This document shows positions 18,371 to 27,975 of a stretch of 64,000 bases of DNA, piece after piece. Under the pieces are notes generated by a model. That model ran no database searches. It was not told the origin of the DNA and saw only the letters and a program-made list of their open reading frames with translations. Source of the DNA: Edaphobacter modestus. GTDB lineage: Bacteria; Acidobacteriota; Terriglobia; Terriglobales; Acidobacteriaceae. The stretch is taken from positions 682,001 through 746,000 of the forward strand of contig NZ_SHKW01000001.1 of assembly GCF_004217555.1 (NCBI RefSeq). The letters run 5' to 3'. Every line of letters starts with the position of its first letter. Position 1 is the stretch's first letter. A program made the translations under genes and the position numbers.

Positions 18371-18585
18371 TGTAAAACCTCGGAACTGCCTGCGCCTGGC
18401 AAAGCAGGCGGGATCGAGAGCGGCGGTCACGCGTTCTGTATCGCTAACGCCAACGGAACGATCGCTGTGCTTGACGACACATGCATCGACAAGGCTGCCT
18501 CATTGGCAAACGGCAAGTGTGCTCGGGACGCATCGTTTGTCCGCGTCATGGCTGGACCTTCGATCGTACTGGAGTAGGTGGTCCG
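18371..18585 (+). pseudogene. Rieske [2Fe-2S] ferredoxin-like remnant
   Basis: From about 18380 one frame reads a Rieske fold (FCIANANGTIAVLDDTC, KAASLANGK); after a frameshift near 18525 a second frame gives the other cluster motif, IVCPRHGWTFD. The first motif, normally C-x-H, is CID here, so its iron-ligating histidine is lost. With the frameshift and that loss it cannot bind a cluster. It follows the bicupin gene and could once have supplied electrons to an oxygenase of this region. Confidence 0.6.
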
Positions 18586-19375
18586 TAATAGCAGACGACA
18601 AAGCGGATTTTGCTCCGCAAGGCTTCGCTCGAACTTTGTTTGCGCGCGTCCTTCGACAGGCCAGGACAGGTGCCCGCGCCGATCGGTATTGGTATGTCGG
18701 CTTCTCCGGCACCTCCGCCCTGGATACCAGGTTCAACCCCGCGACGGTCCCACGACGGGAGTCATCACCGTCGCCCCCAACGGTAACAATTCCCCCACGC
18801 TGTACGGCTGTTCGATGATCGACGAGGGTGCTGGGCTCAGCGGCGCGATCCTTCATGGGCGGCGTGGCTGACGCCGCGTCGTCCAGTCTGACGCTGGTGG
18901 GCAAGATCAGCAGTTCCGGTAGCCTCGACGCCATCTCGCGGACACCATGCGGTGACGGGCAGTTCGACCTGACGATGGTCCTTCCCGCTCATTTAGGCGT
19001 AAGTAACGCAACTCATTGAAACCAAAGCCACAGGTCGCACTGTGCACCACGGATTACGGTATTGGAAATGCTGTTATTTGCCCCTTGTTGGACCTCGGAT
19101 CGATCTTGACAATCGAGTCCCGGTACCGATTCATCAATCGCGGGATCTGATTTTGGGTTGCGGTGAACTTTAGGGCATACGGAAAGCCCAGGCGCAGTTC
19201 AATATCAGAGCAAGTTGACTGTCATGTCCATCGATTGAGACGAAGCGTTTCTCATTACTAATCAGAAATTTAACTTGAAATAGAGTCCTGGAAGCCAGCA
19301 TCGGAACGCTGAGCTCGTCAGCAGAGGACTTATCGTTGATAGACTCCCTTCAGCAAATCTTCCGAGAGAATCTCC
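18586..19375. other. 790-bp stretch without an identifiable gene
   Basis: High-GC open frames occur at 18586-19019 but give no recognisable protein in any of six frames; this may be more decayed coding sequence. The last 200 bp before eutB presumably hold its promoter. Confidence 0.5.
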
Positions 19376-20734
19376 ATGCTCCTCCGCCATAGCGTCGATG
19401 GTGTCACCTATAACTTTGACAATCTCAAAGACCTGCTCGCGAAGGCCACCGCTGTTCGCTCCGGAGACGAACTCGCAGGCATTAGCGCTCGCAGTTCTGT
19501 AGAGCAAGTTGCAGCTCGGATGACCCTCGCTGATCTGCCTCTCGGCGCGTTTTTGGAAGAACCCTTAATTCCTTATGAAATCGATGAGGTTACTCGTCTT
19601 ATCTTCGATACGCATAATGCATCCGCCTTTGCACCCGTGGCTAATCTCACCGTAGGTGAGTTCCGCAACTTATTACTCTCCAACGAGGTCACCCCAGAAT
19701 CCCTGAAATCTCTCGCTGCGGGTCTAATACCCGAGATGGCAGCAGCCGTCTGTAAGCTCATGCGCGTGCAGGATCTTATTGCCATCTCTCGCAAGATTCG
19801 TGTCGTTACACGTTTTCGTACAACGGTAGGCATGCAGGGTCGCCTTTCAACACGGCTGCAGCCTAATCACCCGACCGACGATCCTATTGGTATCGCTGCT
19901 GCGATCGTGGATGGTCTACTTCTGGGGTCAGGCGACGCCGTGATAGGAGTCAATCCTGCCGCTGATAACGTCGCCAGCACGGTAAAGCTCCTTCGACTGA
20001 TCGACTCGATTCGGCAACACTACTCTATTCTGACTCAAAGTTGTGTTCTTGCTCACCTCACCACTCAGCTTGCGGCACTTGAACAAGGTGCGCCCGTGGA
20101 TCTTGTGTTCCAGTCCATCGCTGGAACGGAGCGAGCCAACACCTCCTTTGGCATCAACTTGGCTCTCCTCACTGAGGCGAACCAAGCTGCATCCGAACTT
20201 CGTCGCGGTGAAGTTGGTAAGAATGTCATGTACTTCGAAACGGGTCAGGGCAGCGCGCTTTCGGCGAATGTTCATCACGGCGTCGATCAGCAGACCTGCG
20301 AGGCTCGCGCCTATGGAGTTGCACGTCACTTCGCCCCGATGCTCCTCAACACGGTCGTTGGCTTTATCGGTCCGGAGTATCTTTACAATGGCAAACAGAT
20401 CCTTCGAGCCGGGCTCGAGGATCATTTCTGTGGCAAGCTCCTTGGCCTGCCGATGGGCTGCGATGTCTGCTACACCAACCATGCAGAAGCCGATCAGGAC
20501 GATATGGATTCACTCTTGACCCTTCTTGGTGCGGCTGGTGTCAACTACATCATGGGAGTTCCCGGAGCTGACGACATCATGCTTCAGTATCAAAGCACTT
20601 CCTTTCACGATGCCCTTTACCTTCGCTCCACGCTCGGTCTTCGCCCTTCGCCCGAGTTTGAAGTGTGGCTCGCAAGCGATATGCCCCGCCAACTCTCTCA
20701 GCCACTTCAACCGAACCTACTCGGAGGACAATGA
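19376..20734 (+). CDS. eutB: Ethanolamine ammonia-lyase large subunit
   Basis: A 452-residue protein, full length for EutB. With EutC it forms the adenosylcobalamin-dependent lyase that turns ethanolamine into acetaldehyde and ammonia in the cytoplasm. Family stretches include YNFDNLKDLLAKAT at the N-terminus, DDPIGIAAAIVDGLLLGSGD, the substrate and B12 region FETGQGSALSANVHHGVDQQ (about 280-300), PMGCDVCYTNHAEADQDDMD and NYIMGVPGADDIMLQYQS. It is translationally coupled to eutC. No microcompartment, permease or reactivase gene lies nearby, so this is the short eutBC form. Confidence 0.95.
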   Translation: MLLRHSVDGVTYNFDNLKDLLAKATAVRSGDELAGISARSSVEQVAARMTLADLPLGAFLEEPLIPYEIDEVTRLIFDTHNASAFAPVANLTVGEFRNLLLSNEVTPESLKSLAAGLIPEMAAAVCKLMRVQDLIAISRKIRVVTRFRTTVGMQGRLSTRLQPNHPTDDPIGIAAAIVDGLLLGSGDAVIGVNPAADNVASTVKLLRLIDSIRQHYSILTQSCVLAHLTTQLAALEQGAPVDLVFQSIAGTERANTSFGINLALLTEANQAASELRRGEVGKNVMYFETGQGSALSANVHHGVDQQTCEARAYGVARHFAPMLLNTVVGFIGPEYLYNGKQILRAGLEDHFCGKLLGLPMGCDVCYTNHAEADQDDMDSLLTLLGAAGVNYIMGVPGADDIMLQYQSTSFHDALYLRSTLGLRPSPEFEVWLASDMPRQLSQPLQPNLLGGQ

Positions 20735-21519
20735 CGAACGCGATGTCTCGCCTTATCAAAACCCCTCGCTCGAGTTTGCGTGAGCTGACTCCCGCCCGTG
20801 TTTCACTGCACACTACAGGCGACAGTATTGCCACGGATGAGGTACTCAACTTCGAACTGGCCCACGCACAGGCACGGGACGCTGTCCATGCCGTGCTTCA
20901 TCTACCCTCATTCGCGCAGCGTCTTCTCGCCGAACTTCCAATCCTTGGCCAAGCCTCAATTGCAGTCCTCCAGGTGCGAAGTAACGCATCCGATCGCGCC
21001 GCTTATCTTCGTCAGCCGAATCTCGGCCGCACTCTCCACCCCGACTCCGTCGCGCTGCTTCGCCCAGCCTCCTGCGAATTGGCCATTACCATCGCCGACG
21101 GACTCTCCGCTTTGGCCATTGAGCGTAATGCCATTCCCGTGCTCGCCCTTCTGCTCCCTAAACTGCTCGCGGATGCCTGGACCATCGCTCCCATCACGCT
21201 CGTTCAACAGGGAAGAGTTGGCATCTCCGATTCGATTGGTTCTCATCTTGGAGCAAGTTTGAGCGTGATCCTGATCGGCGAGAGGCCGGGACTCTCCTCT
21301 CCCGATAGCATGGGTGCATATCTGACATGGTCTCCCCACCCGGACCGCACAGATGCTGATCGCAATTGCCTTTCCAATATCCGGAGCGGCGGTCTCTCAC
21401 CGGAAGCTGCTGCGGATCGCCTCTTTTGGTATCTCAAGCTTGCGCGCTTAATGCGGCAAACCGGCACTTCGCTGAAAGAAGGCTCCCCCGAACTAAACCT
21501 TGTGGCTGGGACTGTCTAG
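20731..21519 (+). CDS. eutC: Ethanolamine ammonia-lyase small subunit
   Basis: A 262-residue protein from ATG at 20731, which overlaps the eutB stop (ATGA) and has GGAGG just upstream; the frame stays open upstream inside eutB but without a better start. Family hallmarks are TPARVSLHTTGDSI near the start, FELAHAQARDAVHA, VRSNASDRAAYLRQPNLGR, the nucleotide-loop region TIADGLSALAIE, and IGERPGLSSPDSMGAYLTW (about 170-200), which contacts cobalamin. It works only as a complex with EutB. Confidence 0.95.
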   Translation: MTNAMSRLIKTPRSSLRELTPARVSLHTTGDSIATDEVLNFELAHAQARDAVHAVLHLPSFAQRLLAELPILGQASIAVLQVRSNASDRAAYLRQPNLGRTLHPDSVALLRPASCELAITIADGLSALAIERNAIPVLALLLPKLLADAWTIAPITLVQQGRVGISDSIGSHLGASLSVILIGERPGLSSPDSMGAYLTWSPHPDRTDADRNCLSNIRSGGLSPEAAADRLFWYLKLARLMRQTGTSLKEGSPELNLVAGTV

Positions 21520-21645
21520 ATGTGGTAACTCAAGAGGTTATTGTCATCGAGAGCTGCCCTGGTGATGGGCGGTAGTTGATTGAGGCTGGCGTGAGGCCGG
21601 TGCCAGTTGTACTGGTGGGTCCAGGCGGGGATGCTAGGCTCTTTG
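21516..21645 (-). mobile_element. IS481-family transposase, C-terminal remnant
   Basis: About 40 codons read HQYNWHRPHASLNQLPPI followed by DDNNLL, the typical end of IS481 transposases. The DDE core is missing. The frame runs on without a break from the FAD-oxidoreductase relic upstream, giving an accidental fusion. It abuts the eutC stop codon. Confidence 0.7.
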
Positions 21646-22230
21646 CTTCGCCGCGATGTCCATCCCAACTGCCCCGAGACAAACGTGAACGGCACATACT
21701 GTGCGAAGACACTCATGGTGTGCAAACCTGCTGGAGCCACGCTTGCATCACGCGCGCTCTGGAAGTAAAGCTCGCACCAGAGTTGCTCTGGAAGATGTCC
21801 AGCGCGAGCTGCGGCATAACTTGCCTTCCACTCATGCTTCGTCAGCGGAGCGTTGATCTGCCGTAGTGGTGCGGCTCCAGAATTCCCGGCCGGGCAGTGA
21901 AGTTCGGCAGCTCCCGGAGCAATACGTTCAGCTTCACCGTACATCCCCTATGGGCACTGAATGCACTCTCCCTGCCCAGGCTGGATCTGCAAACGCATCC
22001 AGCATGCTTAGTGTGCGGATTGGATCTGCGTTCGAGACGATAACCGGAGCGGTGATGTGTTCTCCGCTTTCGAGCAGTACGCCTTCTTCGGGCAAAATGC
22101 GCGTCACGTTTACGTCCGCTTCTACAACCGCTTCGGCCTCGCGGGCGGCATCGCAGAAGTAGTCTACGGATTGGGCTACGTTCAGCGTGCGTTGATAAAA
22201 GCTGCGAAGCTGGCGCCAAGACAGAGTCAC
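21646..22230 (-). pseudogene. Phytoene-desaturase-like FAD/NAD(P) oxidoreductase, frameshifted
   Basis: Three frames together rebuild the C-terminal half of a phytoene-dehydrogenase-like flavoprotein. Frame 1 (22230-21940): AEAVVEADVNVTRILPE, ESGEHITAPVIVSNADPIRT. Frame 2 (about 21950-21850): VKLNVLLRELPNFTARPGI. Frame 3 (about 21860-21650): LWCELYFQSARDASVAPAG, HTMSVFAQYVPF. These match the order in such enzymes. The N-terminal FAD-binding GxGxxG part is not found upstream, and the 3' end is replaced by an IS481 fragment. Confidence 0.65.
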
Positions 22231-22419
22231 GAATTAGCTGTGATCTATGACAAGGAGAAGCAGAAATGGTAATCGGGCAACACTGGGTAGCTCGGAAGAT
22301 GGTTGCATACCTGTTTGGCCGTGGATCGGCAACAGCGAGACTTCGTGCCTGCTGAAGAATGCAGGACTGCGGCAGCATAAATACTTCCGAAAGAAACAGT
22401 ATGAACAAAATGAGCAGAC

Positions 22420-22699
22420 TGCCAGATCCTGCCGGACCACATTCACATGCTGATGAGTGTGCCTCCGCAGTTGGCTCCGGCGAAGCTGGTGCAATATCTG
22501 AAGGGGCGTTCAAGCCGGATGTTGCAAGACGAGTTTCCGCAGTTGAAGAAGCGGTACTGGGCCAGCCTCTGTGGGCGCGGGGTACCTCTGCGCAAGCGTG
22601 GGTGCGGTGGACGAGGACACCATCCGACGGTACATCGAAAACCAGCAGTGGGACGATCCGGGAGAGAACTTCTGGATCACCGCGCCCACCGAGCCATAA
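22420..22699 (+). mobile_element. IS200-type Y1 transposase remnant
   Basis: From about 22425 the sequence encodes LPDHIHMLMSVPPQLAPAKL with the HuH metal motif HIH, then VQYLKGRSSRMLQDEFPQL. After one or two frameshifts near 22560 it gives VDEDTIRRYIENQQWDDP, which contains the expected nucleophile tyrosine. The N-terminal third is unrecognisable. About 85 bp of it recur almost unchanged at 38.36-38.45 kb. Confidence 0.7.
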
Positions 22700-22700
22700 G

Positions 22701-22767
22701 CCGGCTCTTAGCCGGGCACCTTACAGGCGGCTTTAGCCGCAATCCAACCTACCGGCTTCAGCCGGTA
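22701..22767. repeat. Three consecutive small hairpins after the IS200 relic
   Basis: CCGGCT...AGCCGG (22701-22715), GCGGCT..AGCCGC (22727-22740) and TACCGGCT..AGCCGGTA (22750-22767) share a GGCT-TT/TC-AGCC core. IS200/IS605 elements recognise subterminal hairpins, and the related RAYT proteins act on REP hairpins, so these may be element ends or REP-like units. Confidence 0.6.
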
Positions 22768-22776
22768 GTCGTTTAG

Positions 22777-23465
22777 AACATTGTGGATAGGACGACTTGC
22801 ACACTCTCCCGAGCTTGTGTCCGGGACATCCGTGCCCCGCTTGACAGATGACTTACATGGAGGTCGGCAAGCCGGAAGTTATCCGGTCCTAGCGATTTAC
22901 TGCCGAGTAGCCGTCATTCGAGATCGCCCTCTCCGAGCTTTTATCTGGGCCTCGGAAGAAAGAACGAACAGGTCTAGCGTGATCCGCGCTGAAGACGATG
23001 GCGTTCTGCGAGGCTCCGAAGACGACGGAGCAGCCGAAGTTCCGTTCGAGAGCTTTTACATATTCCGTTCAACAATTCGCCTAAAGAAGCCTTCGATAGC
23101 ATCTCCCCGAGCAGACGGGCAGTGTTGGCGATGCCACTCTCGTCTTCCACTCAAGAGACTAATCAGCGAGGCGAAAGGCTGATACCTGCGGACATTGCTC
23201 CTTCGCAGAACGTCGATGGTTCTAAGCGAATACAGTGTGAGCGCACGAAACCGGGGACCTCAGCTGAACGAATTTGTCCTTGCGCCTGGTGGCTAATATC
23301 GAACCGGGAAGTCCGCAGCGCATTCGTAATTGAGGGCCAACAAGACAAATTTCGCGCAGCTCGTGCTTACTCCATGAACGGAAAAGCACATTCCGCATTG
23401 AACAATAAACGGGGATGCGCGCTGTCCGTGAGCCCTGTCAACGAGTTCTCACACTTTTTCGTAGC
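22777..23465. other. 689-bp region without a recognisable gene
   Basis: Open frames exist on both strands but none gives a known family or a convincing ribosome site. It lies between IS debris and the 3' end of a receptor gene and is probably degraded sequence. Confidence 0.5.
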
Positions 23466-25955
23466 TCAAAAAACGAACTGTAGGGACGTGGAGATTGTCC
23501 GCGGAGAGCCAAAGTGAGCAAGGTTGCTACTCGCGTTCGTTCCCGTGATGTCACCCGCGGAGATCGTGGAGTAGTAGTGAACGTCCGTTAGGTTGTTGGT
23601 TGTGAACCGCAACGTCGCCAGCTTCGTGAAGATCATATGCGAGTAACGGAAGCCCAAATCATAGATATTGTAGCCCCCGGTTGAGTATAGGTTTTCGTCA
23701 TCCTGCGGACGGCGGCCCACGAATTGCCAATCGCCAGTCACACTCAAATTTGCAACACCGGGCACACGGTACTCGCTGTAGAAATTGGATTTATATCCTG
23801 GAATACCAACGAAGCGCTTACCGTTGGTGGCGGCGATTCCTGTGTCGTTCAACCGCGCATTCAGCGCAGTAAAGCCGCCGTCCACGAGCAAACGATGAAA
23901 CAGAGTGCCTTGCACTGAGATCTCCGCGCCGTAGTTCACCTGCTGGCCGGTAATCTCAAAGATGTTCTGCGTTGCATTCAAAGCAACGGTGTTAGCGAAT
24001 GGGCGTTGAATACGGAACAGAGCCGTTGTGACGTCGATAGTCCGCGATGCTGTCTTGAAACCTATCTCCCATTCCTTGCTCCGGTACGGAGCAAGTGCCT
24101 GGTTGGCGTTCACCAGGTTCGTGCTCCCTGGAGCGATGTCTCCCTGCTGCAAGCTGCTAGCGTAGGTTGCATAAGCCGTCATCCAATTCCGCGGTTTGTA
24201 CATGACACTTGCCGAGGGGCTGATTCCGTTCTTGTTCGATCCGCTCGTGCGGGTAGTGGCAGAGTTATTGTCGACGCCGATCCAATCCTGACTAGCTGCC
24301 AGACGCACAGCAAAGCCTTTTGGAAAGTAGATGAGATCGCCAAGATTGAAGCCCTGCTGGTGAACGACTGCCGATTCGTAGAGGCCGCGATTCTGAGGCA
24401 GGCCACCGGCGGGCGGCGCGAAGACGCGGGGAGCCGCCACATTTGCCGTTCCGAGCAGAACACTAGCAGCTGACGGCGTGGTGTAGGCGTACTGGTTGAA
24501 CCGGTAGCCCTCGCTGGCAGCGACGACATCCTGCCTGATGCCCCACTTTGAAATCTCACCGGTGATGTAGCCGAGGTCGCTCTCTACGCCGAAGCGGGGA
24601 GCGAAGCCGGTGGCAAGCGACGACTGATAGTTGCCAACGTTGTCTGTAAGGGTGTTGACCGGAGTATCCATGAAGCGGTCAAGCCGTTGCGCCAGACCTC
24701 CGGCCATCGCATGCCAGTTTGGGGAGAAGTCGTGAAGCAAGCGGACGCTTGTGCTCTGCGTGGTGAGATTGACACCAGCATAAGCCTGTCCGAAGCCGAG
24801 ACGAGTTGGATCGGGTGCGGAGGGTAGCAGCAGTGTACGTTTGGGGCGCTGGGCGGTCGATGTCGTATCAGTCGGATCCTGACCGTAACTGAACCAACCG
24901 GGATAGCCACGCTGAACGATGTCATACACGCTGTAGTGAGCGTCGATCGTCGTATGTTCTGTTGGCCTGAGGTCAAAGGCAAACTCGCCCAGCCGGCGGC
25001 GAAGGCGGCTCTGCTCTACAAACGCGGTGCCATCGCCAAAGAGCAAATTAGAGCGATACCCAAAGATCTTGTGCGAACCAAGACGACCCCCAGCATCGCC
25101 GTAGATCGTGCCGATAGAGCTGCTGTCATGCTCGAGATAGAGATTGGCCGTGCGCTCTTCGGTCGGACGCTTGAGAACGAAGTCGAACATGCCCGAAGGA
25201 TTGGCCGGCCCGTACATGGCAGCTCCGAGGCCATTTTCAACCTGCAATCCCTCATACTGCTCCATGGAGTTCGCGCCTGTGATCGCGATGGCCATGCCGT
25301 CCATGCGGGTATTCTGCGCGATGCTTCCCTGAATGCCTCGTGTGGAAGGTCGCAGAATCTCCGAACCCTGCTGCTCGGTGAAGGACACTAAGGGCAAGAA
25401 CATGATAGCGTCCCGTAAACTCTTGACCTGAGTGTTCGTGATCTGCTCGGCTGGCATCACCGTGATCGTGTAGGGCTGATTTACGATCGGCGAAGACCCC
25501 AAGATACCCTGATTGACTTTGCTCACGAAATAGGCGTTTTCTGCTTTACCCGACAGACCGGCGTCGACCGTGATGGACGTATCTGCACCGGCCAAGACCA
25601 ATGCGAAATCCTGTGTGACGTTCTGCCCAGCTAAGACTGTTAGGGACGGAATCGTAAACGTTGCAAATCCAGCCTTATGGGCTTCCAGTTTGTAGCTGCC
25701 TGTAGCAACCGATAGGAACGTGTATTGACCCGCTTGATTGGTGACCGTCTGCAGGATAGGGCGAGTTTGTGGACTTTGGAGTGTAACCACTACATTGCTC
25801 ACCACAGATTGATCGGGGTCCGTAATCGTTCCGCTTATCTGGGCCGACTGCGCGAAGGCTTGAAGCGAAACAAGCATGAAAAGCCCCGCACATAGCGAAA
25901 TACACAAGCGTAAGTTCCGACAGACAGAAAGATGGACAGGGGCGTGGCGAGACAT
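23466..25955 (-). CDS. TonB-dependent siderophore-type receptor with N-terminal carboxypeptidase-regulatory domain
   Basis: An 829-residue outer-membrane receptor. A signal peptide spans about 1-36 (ending AFAQ). A carboxypeptidase-regulatory-like domain covers about 38-120 (ISGTITDPDQSVVSNVVVTL). The plug (about 150-270) has the siderophore-receptor signatures QPYTITVMPAEQITNTQVKS and RGIQGSIAQNTRMDGMAI. The barrel ends in LQFVF with a terminal Phe. In the family it would import ferric siderophores or another chelate with TonB energy; the ligand is unknown. No siderophore synthesis gene or TonB/ExbBD lies in the window, so it may use a compound made by others. Confidence 0.9.
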   Translation of the reverse strand: MSRHAPVHLSVCRNLRLCISLCAGLFMLVSLQAFAQSAQISGTITDPDQSVVSNVVVTLQSPQTRPILQTVTNQAGQYTFLSVATGSYKLEAHKAGFATFTIPSLTVLAGQNVTQDFALVLAGADTSITVDAGLSGKAENAYFVSKVNQGILGSSPIVNQPYTITVMPAEQITNTQVKSLRDAIMFLPLVSFTEQQGSEILRPSTRGIQGSIAQNTRMDGMAIAITGANSMEQYEGLQVENGLGAAMYGPANPSGMFDFVLKRPTEERTANLYLEHDSSSIGTIYGDAGGRLGSHKIFGYRSNLLFGDGTAFVEQSRLRRRLGEFAFDLRPTEHTTIDAHYSVYDIVQRGYPGWFSYGQDPTDTTSTAQRPKRTLLLPSAPDPTRLGFGQAYAGVNLTTQSTSVRLLHDFSPNWHAMAGGLAQRLDRFMDTPVNTLTDNVGNYQSSLATGFAPRFGVESDLGYITGEISKWGIRQDVVAASEGYRFNQYAYTTPSAASVLLGTANVAAPRVFAPPAGGLPQNRGLYESAVVHQQGFNLGDLIYFPKGFAVRLAASQDWIGVDNNSATTRTSGSNKNGISPSASVMYKPRNWMTAYATYASSLQQGDIAPGSTNLVNANQALAPYRSKEWEIGFKTASRTIDVTTALFRIQRPFANTVALNATQNIFEITGQQVNYGAEISVQGTLFHRLLVDGGFTALNARLNDTGIAATNGKRFVGIPGYKSNFYSEYRVPGVANLSVTGDWQFVGRRPQDDENLYSTGGYNIYDLGFRYSHMIFTKLATLRFTTNNLTDVHYYSTISAGDITGTNASSNLAHFGSPRTISTSLQFVF

Positions 25956-26539
25956 TGAACTCCCGAGACTGGCTGTTCTCCGGTCTCGACGTATGCAGGC
26001 AAGACCGCTTGGAGAAGGTATTTGGTGATGGATAGTTAGGGGTAGCTAAGCAGCTCAGATCTGCTGTGAGCCGCCGTCACGTTCGCATACACATTAAAAA
26101 AGCAACAATACTTCCAATATTCGAATTTATACGAATAGAACCATATAGGGCAAATCAACTTGTTCGCTCTTCCATTCGCTCTCTCGCTTATCGTTTGGCG
26201 CGCCTCCGCCGCCCGGAAGCAGGGAAGCGGAGCCCCTCGCCTCACTCCCGGTCTTGGCTTTGCTGCCGAATAGGGTCCTCGACCTCGGTCCAGTCGCCCC
26301 ACAACTCGACTGTGATCAGGAAAGCGGTCAACGTGGTCGACCACGAAAACAGCGCTCTGTTGGTGTCGGATGGAGGGTAAGGATCGACCAGTCAGCGTAT
26401 GAGAGTAATTCGTAAGGGGCCACCTTAGCCAAATAAGTCGTGGTGAACAGAGCCAGTCACTCATTCTGGGCATTCCGCTGGATTGTTTGAATGTTAGGTC
26501 ATTGAGGAGCACAGAGAACGACCACGGAGGCTCCTCGGG
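25956..26539. other. 584-bp region upstream of the receptor, no gene recognised
   Basis: It presumably contains the receptor promoter in its first 100-150 bp. The rest gives no recognisable protein in any frame. Confidence 0.5.
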
Positions 26540-26620
26540 ACATATCGGAACTGGATGTACAAGAAGACGATCAGCTACTGCGTGAAGGACGTGAGTGGCC
26601 GAGTGCAGCGGCCGGACCTT
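26540..26620 (+). mobile_element. IS110-family transposase, N-terminal scrap
   Basis: The DNA reads KKTISYCVKDVSGRV in one frame. Allowing one inserted A and two lost bases just before it restores the IS110 start YIGLDVHKKTISYCVKD, with the first catalytic Asp. Nothing more of the transposase is recognisable. It is unrelated in sequence to the IS110 element at 58 kb. Confidence 0.5.
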
Positions 26621-26971
26621 ACTGGGAGCCCGCAAATACGGAGGCCTGAGATATTGAGAAGTGCAGCAATATGTGGCCACGTCGGAAAGCACGTGATACG
26701 GTTTTTTGATCAGAAAGAGGGAAATGGCGAAGCTTGACGAGACCACGAGAAAACACGGTCACGCTGTAAGTCCCTGACTTTAAAGTAGTTTACTGATTAT
26801 GGAGGATTTAACTGGGATTAGGGGAGACAGGGATTCGTATTCATTGTGTAAGTCTGTGCATAATATAGACATAACTTTTTCTCCTCTTAGGAGATACCCT
26901 CAAATCTACCCACAATTCAAGGGGTCGAACCGGTCCTTGGGCTAGTGAACACGTTGGAATCCATCGCAGTA

Positions 26972-27001
26972 AGCCGGGAGCCATAAAGCTCTCGGCTTTT
27001 C
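26972..27001 (+). terminator. Terminator-like hairpin
   Basis: A 10-bp stem AGCCGGGAGC / GCTCTCGGCT (one G-T pair), a 6-nt loop, then TTTTCTTT. No gene that it would terminate is recognisable upstream, so it may be left over from a lost gene or RNA. Confidence 0.55.
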
Positions 27002-27288
27002 TTTGTATGCCTGACATTTTGTAACCACGATAGTGTCTTTACATCACTGTGATTCTCACCAGAGATGATCCTATGGCGGCAAGGGCAATCTCGAGGAGGC
27101 TATGTCAAGTGCTTTTTTTTGCCCCGGTTTTGAGGCAATTTCCGAGAAGGATGATAAGCATTGGAACACATGGGAAAGATTGGAAACTTTTTTCGACTCT
27201 TCGTCGACTCCGAATACCTCCGCTAAAAATGGTCTACGGTATCGTGTCTCCATGGATTGAGTACGGGAGCGTACGAGGGAGATCGACA

Positions 27289-27530
27289 TGAGCGTCCAAC
27301 GTTTAAGTTTTATACGCCTACAAGATGTGCAGCGCGCCGGGTGCCGTACAGTAAATCGACAATTTACGCGATGGTGGCCAACGGCCTTTTTCCAGTTCCG
27401 CACCGCCTCGGGGCTCGTGCGGTCGGCTGGTTAGTGCGAGGTCGACTTGTGGTGCGAAGCCCGCGCGGCAGCCGAGCCTGCGGTGCCCGCCGCGCCACGT
27501 CCTATCGCGCAGGCAAGGAGTGGTCAATGA
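27289..27530 (+). pseudogene. AlpA-type excisionase / regulator, frameshifted
   Basis: From ATG at 27289 the sequence begins MSVQRLSFIRLQDV. The frame then shifts and continues VPYSKSTIYAMVANGLFPVP and LGARAVGWL, the winged-helix core of AlpA proteins. A second shift gives CEVDLWCEARAAAE, the usual C-terminal end, closing at the TGA at 27528. The stop overlaps the next start (ATGA). AlpA proteins control excision and integrase expression of phage-like islands. Confidence 0.7.
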
Positions 27531-27975
27531 CCGCCGCTGCCCTTGCGGAGCATCTGCACGCTCGCCCGGTCGGGCGGGGTAAGTGGGTGGCGCGGTGTCC
27601 TGCACACGATGATCGATGTGCATAACTGTCTCTCCGCGAGGCGGGCGGTAAGGTATTGCTTCACTGCTTCGCAGGATGCGAAGCGCTGGCCGTAGTCACG
27701 CCGCGGGACTGAAGCTGCGGGATCTCTTTTTCGGGCCGCCGCCGACCTCAGCCCAACTTCGGGAGATGGCAACGGAGCGGCAGGCGCGAGAGTTGTAGGA
27801 GCGGGCCGAACGATTGGCCCGACGTGCAATCGGTGACCGCATCCGGTCGCTTGATGAGATCGCCGAAGAACTCGTCTCGCGCCTCGAGTCAGCACCCGAT
27901 GCGGATACTCTCGCCAAACTTTTTCATTCTGCGGTCGAACAGATTCGGATGGCAGAATTCACGGTGAGACCATGA
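27527..27975 (+). pseudogene. CHC2 zinc-finger primase-like protein, with stops
   Basis: Starts MTAAALAEHL and soon shows the zinc-ribbon signature WVARCPAHDDR followed, after an in-frame TAA, by LSLREAGGKVLLHCFAGC, as in the N-terminal primase domain of integrative elements and phages. A second stop and a frameshift precede LKLRDLFFGPPP and an alpha-helical tail, which is itself cut by a TAG. The end overlaps the next ATG (ATGA), so the original operon order is preserved although the gene is dead. Confidence 0.65.

Noticed and set aside
18471..18934. Open frames of 97-144 codons on both strands after the bicupin gene
   Set aside because: They overlap the Rieske relic in the wrong frames and show no domain of their own.
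26036..26746. 236-codon minus-strand open frame upstream of the siderophore receptor
   Set aside because: No family or motif; it crosses an IS110 relic that reads on the other strand.
26930..26970. A GGGTCGAACCGG stretch resembling a tRNA T-arm next to a terminator
   Set aside because: No acceptor stem, anticodon arm or D-arm can be formed around it.
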